Assembly (NCBI RefSeq): GCF_041734735.1 | Contig: NC_134876.1 | Span: forward strand, 88,366,232-88,430,231 | Direction of reading: 5' to 3' | DNA from: Babylonia areolata | Lineage: Eukaryota; Mollusca; Gastropoda; Neogastropoda; Buccinidae | DNA length: 64,000 bases | Part shown: positions 25,129-36,430 of the stretch, piece by piece | Layout: every line of letters begins with the position of its first letter | Position numbering within the stretch: position 1 is the first letter of the stretch | The notes under the pieces: model-generated | Database searches by the model: none | What the model saw: the letters and a program-made list of their open reading frames with translations, nothing else | What the model was told of the DNA's origin: nothing | Made by a program: the position numbers and the translations under genes

Positions 25129-27554
25129 AACACACACAATGTGCATGTGGCTGCAAACATACAAGCTAACACACATACATTTATCTTTTTATATATGTGG
25201 ACACACATACATACACAGACTCACAGACAAACATGTCCTGAGCCCAGAGTATGCCTGTCAGCCCCCCCACCCCAACACTAGCAAGCCAACACATTTAGAG
25301 ACAAAACGTGCATGCCATGTAAACACAAGGGCGTGGCCTTTGTAAGGAAGGACTGCTGTCTAATGCAAAGGCCCTTTCAGCTAAGAACCAGTCAGGCAGC
25401 CTGCGTGCATGATTTCTGAGCTCCTGCCTCGGGCACTTTTCGACCAGTTACGCAAGCTGAGACAGGTGACAGAGCACGACAGGGATGCTGTCACAGCTGT
25501 TGGCATCACCACTGCTGTGAACGGGATTTATTTCCCGTGACACGAAAGGTGAGACGTACCCATATTCCCTTCCAACTCTCATTTCCCAGCCACATCCCGC
25601 TTTTACCACAACACCTCCTGCTACCATACATATCCATCTTCTATTTGTGCATTTTCTAATCTCTTGCCAGTGACCAGCTGTGTGCCTCCCTATCCAGCAT
25701 CCCCTACACACACACACACACACACACACACTCACTCACCGCTACAGTTCACCACCAACCACACACACACACTGAGACTCATCACAACAGTCCACCACCA
25801 AACACGCACACACACACACAGTCACCACCACACTCCACCACACACACACACACACACCACACACACACACATGTGCACTCATATCCACAGACCAGCTCCA
25901 ATCACTCACCCCCCCCCCCCCACACACACACACACACACACATGCACACTTGCTCACCACCACAGTCTTCCACCAACTGCACACAAATGTGATCTCTTTG
26001 CCTGTCTGTGTGTGTGTGTGTCTCTCTCTCACTTAGAGACTACATATATCTCTCTTCCCCCTCAAGGTAGATTGTTTTAAACATAAGATTTCAATCTGTC
26101 AAAATACAACTTGACATCAATAATCACAACAAACAAAGAAATTAAATGTAATCCCCTGCGGTCTTTTGCAGCATACACCTCCATGTCTGTTCAACCAGCT
26201 TAAACAAGCAGTGACCCAAATGTGTTCATGACACCTCCCCACAGCCCCATCATACACCTACCCTTACCCACACATGTACCCACACCCCCTGCATCCCCTG
26301 AACCCCCACCCCCCACCCACACACACACACACAAACAAATGAATGTGCAGATGTACGTGAGAGCAAAGCAATATATTTGATAGATCACTTATATGGTTAC
26401 AATGACACAGACTTGCATATTATGAGGTGTTAGTAAATGATTGATACTCTGTGCACATGGAAGTGCATGCATACTAATGTGCATGCATACCTGTATGTAC
26501 AGGTGTGTGCGTACATGTATGCTAATGTGCATGCATCTGTGTGTGTATGTATGTGTACATGTGCATGTGTGTGTAGTTCTGATCTTGTGTGCATCTGAAC
26601 ACAGACATGCGATTCAATTGTTTAACCACCTGGCCAAACATGGAAATGGGAGTACCAATTGGCATTCTGGTCAACAGTAATCCTCAGGCTAAACCATCTC
26701 CCACAAGCCCAACTGACACACATGTATGTACACATCCAACAGTACAAGTACAACTGATCACAACTGGTCAGTTTGTCAGGTCTGAGCTTTACCTGTTTTG
26801 AAATAATGATGTGGGCATGTGCAGAGGTGCAGACAGACAGATGAACAAACTGCATTCCATTCTATACATATGCCACTTTATGCAATAAAGGAATGAAAAT
26901 CAAAGCATAAAATAAATGGTAACAAATATAAAAGAAAATGGCAGGATCATAAAGAAGAAAACTGAAGTCGAAGAAAAGGACAAAGTACAAGCCAAGCACT
27001 GGGTCCCCCCTGACTCCTCCCCCTTCCCCCCATTTCCCCACCACCACCAGTTGTCCACCACTTACTTCAGTCCCAGTCAAACACTGTGTCTCTCCCTACA
27101 TTGTGTCTCTCCCTACATTGTGGAGAAGCTGGAGAGAAGCCAAAAGCCCAATCAACTTTGGTTTTATTCTGGGTCAAACCATTTCTTTTCACACAGTCTT
27201 TTCAGTTTCATTAGGTTCCTCATTGATTTAATTTCTGCTGACTGAATCATGAAGCTAGTAAACTGTGAGAATCACAACAGGCTTAGCAGGGAATAGTTGG
27301 GGGGTGGGGGGGGGGTTATTTTGGGGGGTTTTTTGTTGTTGTTTTTTGTGGTTTGTTGTTAAATATGATCAAATCAAATCATTTTGCCCATCACAGTTCA
27401 GTTTCCAGTCATGCTTTTACCATGCTTTTGTCACCTTTGCTGTGTGAACATGGTTTACAGTGTCATATGCAAGCATGATAAGTGGAAAAAAGAAAAACCA
27501 AAACAGCACGTCAGTCAGCAAAACATGGGATCTTTTTTTCTTCCCTGTTTCCCT

Positions 27555-27790
27555 AAATCCCACTGCCATGTATCAATTTACCATCTACCATATATGGCCC
27601 TCTATTGTTTGTTGTTTTTTTCCATCCGAACGTAATCCCACCTGGCATGTATCATTTAAACATCTACCATATATGGCCCTCTACTGTTTGTTGTTGTTTT
27701 TCCATCCGAATGTAATCCCACCTGCCATATATCAATTAACAATCTACCATATATGGCCCTCTATTGTTTGTTGTTTTTTCCATCTGAATG
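27555..27790. repeat. Three tandem ~80-bp units, each with a CArG-type box
   Basis: Three imperfect units share CTACCATATATGGCCCTCTA followed by a TTTGTTGTT stretch and CCATCCGAATGTAATCCCAC. Each contains CCATATATGG at 27588-27597, 27667-27676 and 27747-27756. That sequence fits the SRF-binding CC(A/T)6GG consensus exactly. Whether it is bound is unknown. Confidence 0.75.
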
Positions 27791-28649
27791 TCAGGAAACC
27801 TTTCTGATTCAAATACATCATCAAGCAAAGTACCACGCATTAGATTAATTTGTGCACACCTGCATAACTGTCTCTCAATCATTCTGTGTGTGTGGGGGGG
27901 GGGGGGGGGGGAGGGAGAAAGAGAGAGAGTGTGTGTGTGGGGGGGGTGGGGGTTTGCAAGTGTACACATGTGTGTATAAAGCACAGAGTTCCAAATTTAA
28001 GTACTTTCCCTGATCTTCACACTGACAGGTGTACCACCCACTCCAGAGCACTCCACAGCACAGCAGAACTGGGACTGGGAGAGAAATGGAGGGAAACCAA
28101 AGTAAACACAATATCCTCCATCCCCTTTAAGTACATTAATCTCCCTGTTAATCTCTCAGCCTTTCACCTGACCTGGGAACCTGCCAAGGCTCCGAGCTGT
28201 CAACAGTCTCATCACAGTGCCCCAGTTCTCAATATTTACTGACTCTGACAATGAAGGCACTGCTGAATTTGCTAACAATATACCTGGCAATTGTAGAAAA
28301 GATGTCTATCAGTTGTTCATCATTATATTCATTGTGTGATACATATCTTATGACAAGTATTAACTCTTGACTGTCACAGGAATTTTTTTTTTAAATATTA
28401 AAAAAAAACAGGCATAATAAGATGTTCATTGATATCAGAGATGCTGCTGATGAATCATGTCCTTTTTCACTGATTAATGGAGGGGAAGCTTTAGTTTACA
28501 AGGGGTTATCTATTTATTCTTCTATTCTCCCTTGTTTTCACAACTGAAACACTACAATAAAATATGGCTTCAAAAAGAAAAGAATGAGGAATTGTCTCAA
28601 CCAGGAAAGATACATGTGCATGCACACACACAAAGACATGCACACACAG

Positions 28650-28805
28650 CAACTTATGGGACAGGTTCATAACACCTTTCCATTAGATACAAGAGAAAAT
28701 AAAAGAAAGCGTTGAAATATTTGTTTGTATGGACTGAGACAACAACTTATGGTACAGGTTCATAACACCTTTCCATCAGATACAAGAGAAAATAAAAGAA
28801 AGCGG
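28650..28805. repeat. Direct duplication, 93-bp period
   Basis: The block AACTTATGGGACAGGTTCAT through AAAATAAAAGAAAGCG occurs at 28651 and again at 28744 with only a few changes. It is a simple local duplication with no coding content. Confidence 0.75.
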
Positions 28806-29379
28806 ATGAATCTGAGTGCGTGTTTGCCTGTGTGTGTGTGTGTGTCTGTCTGTCTGTCTATGCATGTTCAGGGTTCAGGGCACAGTTAACCCAGTCTCCC
28901 AAGTCCTAGTGTTTTAGAGAAACAAAAAATCTCACTTGTGCTCTCTTTTTTCCCCACTCTTTCTTTGTTTTTGTTTTACCCATCCTCCTTCCCATTTTTC
29001 TTTCTCTTAAAACAGCACATGTTATCAAAAGAAGAAGAGAAATGCAAGGGGAAAGGGACACAAGTGTAGCGTAGAGTTACAGCAAGTGAAAGAGCAAAAC
29101 TTGTCAACCATAAGTTCTCTTGAACTGGCAGAATGTCAGTTAAATTAACAGCCTCTTCAGTACCACCACCAGAGATCAGAATACCACTCTAATCTTTTAT
29201 TTCATTTTATTTTCTTAATTTCAGTTCTGATGCTCAGAAATTACATTTGTATGCATACTTTCCATTTATCATCATTTACTGATATGAAAATCCAGTGCTG
29301 TTTCATCAGACAGTGAGTCATCCGCATTTTCTTCACTTTTTGATTCCTTAACCATTTATGTGAGCATAGTGCAAATATG

Positions 29380-29452
29380 ATAAAACTCACATATAAAAAT
29401 ATCATATACATATATAAAAATTTTTTTTTTTTTTTTTATATGTGAGTTTTAT
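29380..29452. repeat. Perfect 20-bp inverted repeat
   Basis: The left arm ATAAAACTCACATATAAAAA (29380-29399) is the exact reverse complement of the right arm at 29433-29452, with a 33-base AT-rich loop. The right arm directly abuts the target-site duplication of the RTE element. It may be a small palindromic repeat that served as the insertion site. Confidence 0.8.
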
Positions 29453-29463
29453 ACATATATAAA
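29453..29463. repeat. Target-site duplication, left copy
   Basis: ACATATATAAA here is repeated exactly at 33492-33502, directly flanking the RTE element. An 11-base perfect duplication fixes the element ends. Confidence 0.75.
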
Positions 29464-30279
29464 TCAGGTCAGGTCAGGTCTCTACCTGCCACAGGTACCA
29501 TGTAACCCTGTGCTACCTGTCACATGCGGGCAGATGGAGCTCGACAGCCCGGGAAGGCAGTCCATCTAAGACAAGGAAAAGTCTGAAGTAAAACCCATGA
29601 AGTGCTAAGGAATGCAGGACAGTCTCGACATGCATTGACCCTGGGTCCATGGCCATGTCCCGACTTTCAGTAGCCGCGCCCCCGTGCCTCCGAGGAAGGT
29701 TTTTGAGCCAGAGGCTAGGACAAGGACAGTCTGATATAAAACCTACGACCTGAGGACCTCACTGTCACCGTCCCAGCTTGCTAGGCTATGGCAGATGAAC
29801 CACGGGTGTAAAGGGTGGGGCCAGTACTGCGCACACTGCACTCCACCTAAAAATTCCATTGCGCAGGCTTGAAGGACACGTCCACGTCCGCGCCACCAAC
29901 TATTCCAAGCCCTGTAGCGATGGGAAAGGGGCGAAAACGGCAGGTGGAAGATGTCACTGGAAGCCGCAGTTCCAATCCTGCATGCAGGCGGTTCAGGATA
30001 TTGGTCGCCTGATTGTTGACCCGGAGGTGACAGCATCACTCGGCAGCACCCTGAACGACCAAGCAGCCTTTTCTAGGGACAGCACTGCTTGCTCCACACG
30101 GAGAGGGGCCTAGAAAAGGTGGTCCAAACAAATGCTCATCTCCATACCCCCCAGTTGGCTAACCGCGGTCAACGGGCATCTCCAAACGCAGTCGAACAAC
30201 AATAGAGAAGAAAAGGCCGGCACCTGCCTCACAATTAGGTGCAAAAGGACTAAAGGTAGCATGCTGGAACATCCGAACC
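29464..30279 (+). promoter_or_regulatory. RTE 5' leader
   Basis: GC-rich leader, in contrast with the AT-rich flanks. The pol frame is already open from 30163, after a TAA at 30160-30162, but contains no ATG before 30280. A separate frame at 29859-30113 could code 84 residues, but it shows no recognisable ORF1 motif. RTE leaders can carry a weak ORF1 and an internal promoter. Neither can be shown here. Confidence 0.5.
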
Positions 30280-33200
30280 ATGCGTGACTCTGCAGACAGC
30301 AACCACCCAGAAAGGCATTCCGCTCTAGTCGCACACGAACTTCAGAGACTGAACATTGACATTGCTGCCGTCAGCGAAGTCCGCTTTGCAGGGAAAGGCA
30401 GCCTCCAGGAACACGGCGCTGGTTACACCCTCTACTGGTCAGGCAAGCCAGAGACCGAGAGACGCCTTTATGGCGTAGGCTTTATGGTCAGGAGCACCAT
30501 TGCCTCCAAGCTTGAAAACCTGCCAACAGGACACTCAGACCGAATTATGTCCATGCGCCTCCCACTACGGAACAAACAGCATGCCACTCTGTTCAGCGTG
30601 TACGCTCCAACCCTCCAAGCGGACCCCACAGAAAAGGTCAAGTTTTACACTGATCTGCGCAACCTCGTTCAGAACACCCCTGCTGACGACAAGGTCATCA
30701 TCCTTGGCGACTTCAATGCCAGAGTTGGCCAAGATTCAGAAGCCTGGAAAGGAGTCCTTGGCAAGCATGGCGTTGGTAATTGCAACGACAATGGGCGCCT
30801 TCTTCTCGAGTTCTGTGCAGAGCAGCAGTTTACCATCACCAACACCATTTTCCAGCAGAAGGACAGCCTGAAGACAACGTGGATGCATCCTCGGTCCAAA
30901 CATTGGCACCTCATTGATTACATCCTGATGCGCCAGAGAGACGTACGAGACGTCCTACACACCCGAGTGATGCCCAGCGCGGAGTGTCATACTGACCACC
31001 GCCTCGTCCGCAGCAAGCTCAGGCTCCACTTCAAGCCCAAACCAAAGAAAGGAGGAGCTCCTAGGAAAAAATTCCAGGTCGGCAACTTTCAGTCAGCTGA
31101 AGTGAAAGCTGAATTCCAGGCGAAGCTTCAGGACAAACTTGAAGACCCCAGTTGCCCCACAGACCCCTCTCCAGAAGCGCTATGGGCACAGCTGAAATCA
31201 GCCATCCTGCAGTCCTCTGAAGAAGTCCTAGGGTTCTCATCGAAAAAGAACAAGGACTGGTTTGACGAAAACAACCAGGAGATCCAAGAATTGCTGGCGA
31301 AGAAGAGATCAGCCCACCAGGCTCACCTTGCACAACCGTCTTGTCCGGTGAAGAAAGCAACCTTCCGGCTCATATGCAGCAACCTCCAGCGCAAGCTTCG
31401 TGAGATTCAAAATGGGTGGTGGACCAACCTGGCAGAGAGGGCTCAGCTTTGTGCAGACACTGGTGACTACCGGGGCTTATACGAAGCCTTGAAGGCGGTG
31501 TACGGTCCCTCATACCAGGTCCAGAGTCCTTTGCGCAGCGCAGACGGCCAGGCGCTCTTCACAGACAAGACGTCAATCCTGAACAGGTGGTCGGAACATT
31601 TCCAGGCCCTCTTCAGCGCCAACCGCACGGTTCAAGACTCGGCAATTCTCCGCATCCCACAACAGCCAGTGAAATTACAACTGGACGAGCTACCAACCCT
31701 AGAAGAGACTGTCAAGGCCATTGAACAGCTGAAATGTGGCAAGGCAGCAGGGGTTGACGGAATTCCGCCGGAGGCGTGGAAGAATGGAGGCCCAGCACTA
31801 CACTCCAAACTCCACAACCTCTTTGTCTGCTGCTGGGAGCAAGGCAAACTACCACAGGACCTCCGTGACGCAGTCATCATCACCCTGTATAAAAACAAGG
31901 GAGAAAAGTCGGACTGCTCCAACTACAGGGGGATAACTCTGCTCTCCATCGCAGGCAAGATCCTCGCCAGAGTCCTCCTAAATCGGCTGGTGCCTACTAT
32001 CGCCGAAGAACATCTCCCAGAGAGTCAGTGTGGCTTTAGAGCCAACAGAGGCACCACTGACATGGTCTTCGTTCTCAGACAGCTACAAGAAAAATGTCGG
32101 GAACAGAACAAAGGACTGTATGCGACATTCGTCGATCTCACGAAAGCTTTCGACACCGTGAGCAGAAAAGGTCTGTGGGAGATCATGAAACGTCTAGGAT
32201 GCCCCCCAAAATTCCTCAGCATGGTCATCCAACTACATGAGGAACAGCGTGGACAGGTCAGACACAGCAACGACCTTTCGGAGCCCTTCCCAATTGGAAA
32301 TGGAGTGAAACAAGGTTGTGTCCTCGCGCCGACCCTCTTCACAATCTTCTTCAGCATGATGCTCCAACAGGCCACTGAAGATCTTGGCGACGACGACGGT
32401 ATCTTCATCAGATACCGCACTGATGGCAGCCTATTCAACCTGAGGCGGCTACAGGCACACACCAAGACACTGGAGCAACTCATCAGAGAGCTTCTGTTTG
32501 CCGACGATGCTGCCCTCGTCACCCATACAGAAGCGGCCCTGCAGCGTATAACGTCCTGCTTCGCAGAGGCTGCGCAGCTCTTCGGCCTAGAAGTCAGTCT
32601 GAAAAAGACGGAAGTTCTCCACCAGCCTGCCCCACAGGAAGAATTCCACGCTCCTCACATCAACATCGGTGAGACAGAGCTGAAGTCGGTCCACCAGTTC
32701 AGCTACCTAGGCTGCACCATCTCGTCTGACGCCAAGATCGACAAGGAGATCGACAACAGACTTGCAAAGGCAAACAGCGCATTCGGCAGGCTGTACAAGA
32801 GAGTGTGGAACAACAAACACCTGAAGAAAGACACAAAGATCAGCGTGTACAGAGTTGTTGTACTGCCCACCCTGTTGTATGGCTCCGAAACCTGGGTCAC
32901 CTACCGGCACCACATACGACTGCTTGATCGCTTCCACCAGCGCTGCCTTCGCACCATCCTCAGCATCCACTGGAGTGACTACATCACAAATGTCGAGGTC
33001 CTGGAGCAGGCAAAGACTATCAGCATCGAGGCAGTGCTGCTAAAGACCCAGCTACGTTGGGCAGGGCACGTGTCCAGGATGGAGGACCACCGCCTGCCCA
33101 AGATCGCGCTGTATGGCGAACTGTCCACTGGCCACCGTGACAGAGGAGCACCCAAGAAGAGATACAAAGACTCCTTGAAGAAAGCTCTCGGTGCCTGTCA

Positions 33201-33462
33201 CATTGACCATCGCCAGTGGTCCGCAGTAGCCGCTGATCGAGAGACCTGGCGACGCACCATCCACCAAGCTGTCTCCTCCTTCGAAAACAACCGCAGGGCC
33301 AGCCTTGAGGACAAACGCAGAAGGAGGAAGAACCACGACGCTGCAGCCGCGAACCCAGACCAGACTTTCCCTTGCAACCGCTGCGGCCGACTCTGCTTTT
33401 CCCGCATTGGCCTTGTCAGCCATGAGCGTGCTTGCATCAGACGTGGACAACGACCTTCCTAG
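30280..33462 (+). CDS. RTE endonuclease/reverse transcriptase polyprotein
   Basis: The 1060-residue polyprotein nicks the target and copies the LINE RNA into DNA. The APE-type endonuclease spans about residues 1-250, with ILGDFNARVG (Asp144), a WHLIDYIL strand and TDHRLV (Asp239, His240). The RT spans about 450-800: GKAAGVDGIPPEAW, NYRGITLLSIAGK, VDLTKAFDTV (Asp619), GVKQGCVLAPTLF and FADDAA (Asp742, Asp743). A C-terminal finger CNRCGRLCF..GLVSHERAC starts at about 1032. All key residues are present and there are no internal stops. Oddly, the first endonuclease strand, VACWNIRT, lies just upstream of this ATG in the same open frame, which has no earlier ATG. Translation may therefore start at a non-ATG codon or arrive from an upstream frame. 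Confidence 0.88.
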   Translation: MRDSADSNHPERHSALVAHELQRLNIDIAAVSEVRFAGKGSLQEHGAGYTLYWSGKPETERRLYGVGFMVRSTIASKLENLPTGHSDRIMSMRLPLRNKQHATLFSVYAPTLQADPTEKVKFYTDLRNLVQNTPADDKVIILGDFNARVGQDSEAWKGVLGKHGVGNCNDNGRLLLEFCAEQQFTITNTIFQQKDSLKTTWMHPRSKHWHLIDYILMRQRDVRDVLHTRVMPSAECHTDHRLVRSKLRLHFKPKPKKGGAPRKKFQVGNFQSAEVKAEFQAKLQDKLEDPSCPTDPSPEALWAQLKSAILQSSEEVLGFSSKKNKDWFDENNQEIQELLAKKRSAHQAHLAQPSCPVKKATFRLICSNLQRKLREIQNGWWTNLAERAQLCADTGDYRGLYEALKAVYGPSYQVQSPLRSADGQALFTDKTSILNRWSEHFQALFSANRTVQDSAILRIPQQPVKLQLDELPTLEETVKAIEQLKCGKAAGVDGIPPEAWKNGGPALHSKLHNLFVCCWEQGKLPQDLRDAVIITLYKNKGEKSDCSNYRGITLLSIAGKILARVLLNRLVPTIAEEHLPESQCGFRANRGTTDMVFVLRQLQEKCREQNKGLYATFVDLTKAFDTVSRKGLWEIMKRLGCPPKFLSMVIQLHEEQRGQVRHSNDLSEPFPIGNGVKQGCVLAPTLFTIFFSMMLQQATEDLGDDDGIFIRYRTDGSLFNLRRLQAHTKTLEQLIRELLFADDAALVTHTEAALQRITSCFAEAAQLFGLEVSLKKTEVLHQPAPQEEFHAPHINIGETELKSVHQFSYLGCTISSDAKIDKEIDNRLAKANSAFGRLYKRVWNNKHLKKDTKISVYRVVVLPTLLYGSETWVTYRHHIRLLDRFHQRCLRTILSIHWSDYITNVEVLEQAKTISIEAVLLKTQLRWAGHVSRMEDHRLPKIALYGELSTGHRDRGAPKKRYKDSLKKALGACHIDHRQWSAVAADRETWRRTIHQAVSSFENNRRASLEDKRRRRKNHDAAAANPDQTFPCNRCGRLCFSRIGLVSHERACIRRGQRPS

Positions 33463-33491
33463 ATCTTCGTCAGCGAAGCCAGGCCATGATG

Positions 33492-33502
33492 ACATATATA
33501 AA
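33492..33502. repeat. Target-site duplication, right copy
   Basis: Exact copy of 29453-29463, immediately after the RTE 3' end. Confidence 0.75.
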
Positions 33503-34587
33503 ACTATGCATGCAGATAGACATACATACATAGATACATACATACATACATATATGTGTGTGTGTGTGTGTGTGACTGAAACCCCTAAGTGAGTGACACT
33601 CTGTTATCTCATCTGTCATCAAAAAGCATGGGCTAAGAACAATCACACCTTTTGAAAAGAACATAGAACTTGGGTAACATTTTGACAGTCATCAATCTAG
33701 CTCAGTCAAATAGGCTGATTTGAAGTAGTTATTTCATTAAAAAAAAAAAAAAAAAAAAAAGACCAGTAATTAGACATGATCCAGTAAAGTATTGTACATC
33801 AGTATCTAACATACTTAAATAGGCGAACTCAGTACACTGTCCCACATGTAACATTTCAGATGTTTTGAAATGTGTACACAAGAAGACCAAGACTGGACAG
33901 CACAAGGAAAACTATCTTCTATAAATGATGGTCTTGTTTTTCCAAAACAATAATAGCCATGTTATAGGGCATCAATAATAGCCGTGTTATAGGGTGTCAA
34001 TAATAGCAAAGGTTAAATCCATTTCGAGTGACCTAAATCTGACAAAGCTATGATGACTCCAGCTTCACCGGTCATATTGATTATATTAGCCTTGTTACAG
34101 AAATTGCTTGATGAATAATGCTTGGTGACAAATGTCAGACATGTTAACAGGGTTCTTTGCATCTCCTTCTAGCACACCTCATTAAGCCTTCGGCTCGTCC
34201 TGATGTGATGACACAGCACTATCAAGGTGTGATAAAAGACACCGTCTTTTATTGGAAATCTACAACACGCTATCGTGATTGTGTGTGTGTGTGTGTGTGT
34301 ATGTGTGTGAGTGTGTGTGAGCCATTCCTGATTGATCCTGAGCCATTACTGACCTCCATCAAACTGGAGAATAGATGTCACACCATTGAGACAGTTGTTT
34401 ACTAAAGAGACAAAGACAAACAGCGAGCTAATGGGCAGTGTAAAAAACTAAAACAGGAATATTTCTTTACACTCATGACTGATATCTAATAATAGAAATA
34501 GCAACTGAACAAAATGACCAAGCCATATGATATCAATGCTTTTTGTGCATTGTATTCAGAGAAATAAGAGAAGAAGTGGTATCCTGT
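33503..34587. other. Non-genic stretch
   Basis: It holds a (CATA)n(TG)n tract at 33521-33574, a poly-A run near 33739-33760 and (TG)n near 34281-34318. No gene seen. Confidence 0.6.
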
Positions 34588-34996
34588 TTTGTATTTGTAT
34601 TTGTATTTATATTTCTTTTTATCACAACAAATTTCTCTGTGTGAAATTCGGGCTGCTCTCCCCAGGGAGAGCGCATCACTGCAGTACAGTGCCACCCATT
34701 TTGTTTGTATTTTTTTCCTGCGTGAAGTTTTATTTGTTTTTCCTATCGAAGTGGATTTTTCTACAGAATTTTGCCAGGAACAACTCACTGGTTGCCATGG
34801 GTTCTTTTACATGCGCTAAGTGCTGCTGCACACAGGACCTCAGTTTATTGTCTCATCCGAATGACTAGCGTCCAGACCATGACTGAAGGTCTAGTTGAGG
34901 GGGAGAAAATATCAGTGGCTGAGCCGTGATTCGAACCAGCGCGCTCAGATTCTCTCGCTTCCAAGGCAGACGCGTTACCTCTAGGCCATCACTCCA
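34588..34996 (-). mobile_element. tRNA-derived SINE, family A
   Basis: Read on the minus strand, the head carries a pol III A box (TGGCCTAGAGGTAACGCGTC near 34988) and a B box (GGTTCGAATCA near 34940). It is followed by a central domain shared with the copy at 44146-44545 (TCGGATGAGACAATAAACTG, GCAAAATTCTGTAGAAAAAT) and an AT-rich tail of (AAATAC)n near 34588-34612. Such SINEs are copied by LINE enzymes. Confidence 0.75.
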
Positions 34997-35055
34997 CATT
35001 TTGACGTGATCTCAGTGGTACAAAACATAAATACTAAATAGCCAGATATGTGCTG

Positions 35056-35120
35056 GGCAAAATCATAATAATAAAGATGATAATAATGAATACTTATATG
35101 GCACACTATTCTGAAATCAA
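35056..35120 (+). repeat. Short (ATAATGAT)-headed interspersed repeat fragment
   Basis: ATAATAATGAATACTTATATGGCACACTATT resembles the widely dispersed animal repeat that starts with (GAT/AAT)n and reads TTATATAGCGC. A related fragment lies at 62926-63000. The family assignment is tentative. Confidence 0.35.
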
Positions 35121-36430
35121 TGACATGCCTCTACTGCAGAAAACCCAAGCGAAATGGATCACTTGCTCGTTGGTGCACACACTGATACACACACATGCAC
35201 ACACATACACACAGCAGACAACCCACATGAAATCAACCTCTCACATATTGGTAAACACGCTGATGCACATGTGCACAATTCACATGCACACATACATAAG
35301 CTTGCACACATCTCCAAGCACATATTCCTAATGAAAGAAACATCATATCTGTTTCAAAAGAAGCATGCCACTCTGAATTTGATGCTATGCTAAGGGAACC
35401 ATTTTTCATATAAACTGAAATTGATCAACATTTACAAGATTCTGCACTAAGTTCTGGGGCTATCCATGTAATATATGCTGTCCCCACATTTTCTCCCCCC
35501 CCCCCCCCCCCCCCCAAATCCCCCTCCCAACCCCGTCACCCCCCACACACTGATAAATTGACTTTTGGTTGAGGCCATAGGAGAACTAAAATTTGAAAGT
35601 TGCATCAATATGTTTGATTACAATAAAATCAGACAAATAAAATAGCTTCAGTAAAGAATATAGACCTGCAATACAAGTTTATATTCTTATACTTTGTGAT
35701 CTTCAGAGTCATAGTCAAAATTAACCATTATCATGATTACGATTATTTCCTGTAAGGTTTGATATTCAACAACCAAATTTCTCCAGTTGGAGATAATAAA
35801 GTTATTCTTATCTTATCTTATCTTATCTTAACCATCAGTGGTAACAGAGTCAAGATATGGCATCTGTTCATTTGAACTCTTAGCAGACTACCTATTTGGT
35901 GCTAATGTGCATGCATGTTTAACCATATGGTGATGTGGAAACCACCACCCTGATACCACTTTGGTCAGAGAGCTTGACCAAAACAATTGAACATACACAC
36001 CCTGAATTAAACACTGCAGGCGAGTATAAAAATTGTGACAAGATCAACTGCATGAATGGAACATGTACTCAAATTCTTTTTACAGATGTGGAACAAAAAT
36101 TGTCCAATCCATGAAATGGGCACAGTGCAAGCCACATAAGTGATTAATATCACCCTCTAACAGGAAATCCTTACAAATCCAAACACTGCCCATGTCAGTA
36201 TCCCTGACCACAATCAATGGGAGAAGAGCTAACCATTACATTTACTACCCATTAGTAGATGCCCTGCAATAATGTTGTATGCAAAGCCAAATGTAAACAG
36301 GACAGAAAAAGATGATCTGCCAACCACAAAACCATTTTGACAACCTATCTTGACCAGAACAGTGCAATATGTGATGCTTAAATTAACAGGCTATATAAGT
36401 TCTTCAGGGCTGCCTTTTATTTCCACACAG
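35121..36430. other. Non-genic stretch with poly-C
   Basis: Short AC-rich tracts lie at 35175-35320 and a run of about 22 C near 35494-35515, followed by further C-rich sequence. A LINE 3'-end copy at 35773-35832 is listed separately. No gene seen. Confidence 0.55.
35773..35832 (+). mobile_element. LINE 3'-end fragment with (TTATC)n tail
   Basis: ACCAAATTTCTCCAGTTGGA and AATAAAGTTATTCTTATC with TTATC repeats match the end of the insert at 10244-10391 almost exactly. Only the last ~60 bases are present here. Confidence 0.65.

Larger units (their letters stand above)
24137..29379. other. Non-genic stretch with microsatellites
   Basis: No supported gene. (AC)n blocks lie near 24930-24980, 25087-25138, 25707-25735 and 25805-25940. 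G or C homopolymer runs lie at 25911-25921, 27301-27316 and 27893-27912. A short open frame at 25408-25520 (containing LLPRALFDQLRKLRQ) is not recognised. Two short tandem duplications are listed separately. Confidence 0.5.
29464..33491 (+). mobile_element. Full-length RTE-type LINE
   Basis: This non-LTR retrotransposon is about 4.0 kb, flanked by perfect 11-bp target-site duplications. It begins with TCAGGTCAGGTCAGGTC, has a GC-rich 5' leader of ~0.8 kb, one long open frame (endonuclease and RT) and a very short 3' UTR of about 29 bases ending GCCATGATG. One ORF, no RNase H and a short 3' end fit the RTE clade, as does the RT sequence (NYRGITLLSIAGKILARVLL). The open frame and perfect duplications suggest a recent insertion, possibly still competent. 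A (CATA)n(TG)n tract follows just beyond the right duplication. Confidence 0.85.

Noticed and set aside
25408-25520. Short plus-strand frame LLPRALFDQLRKLRQ
   Set aside because: No convincing splice sites and no family recognised.
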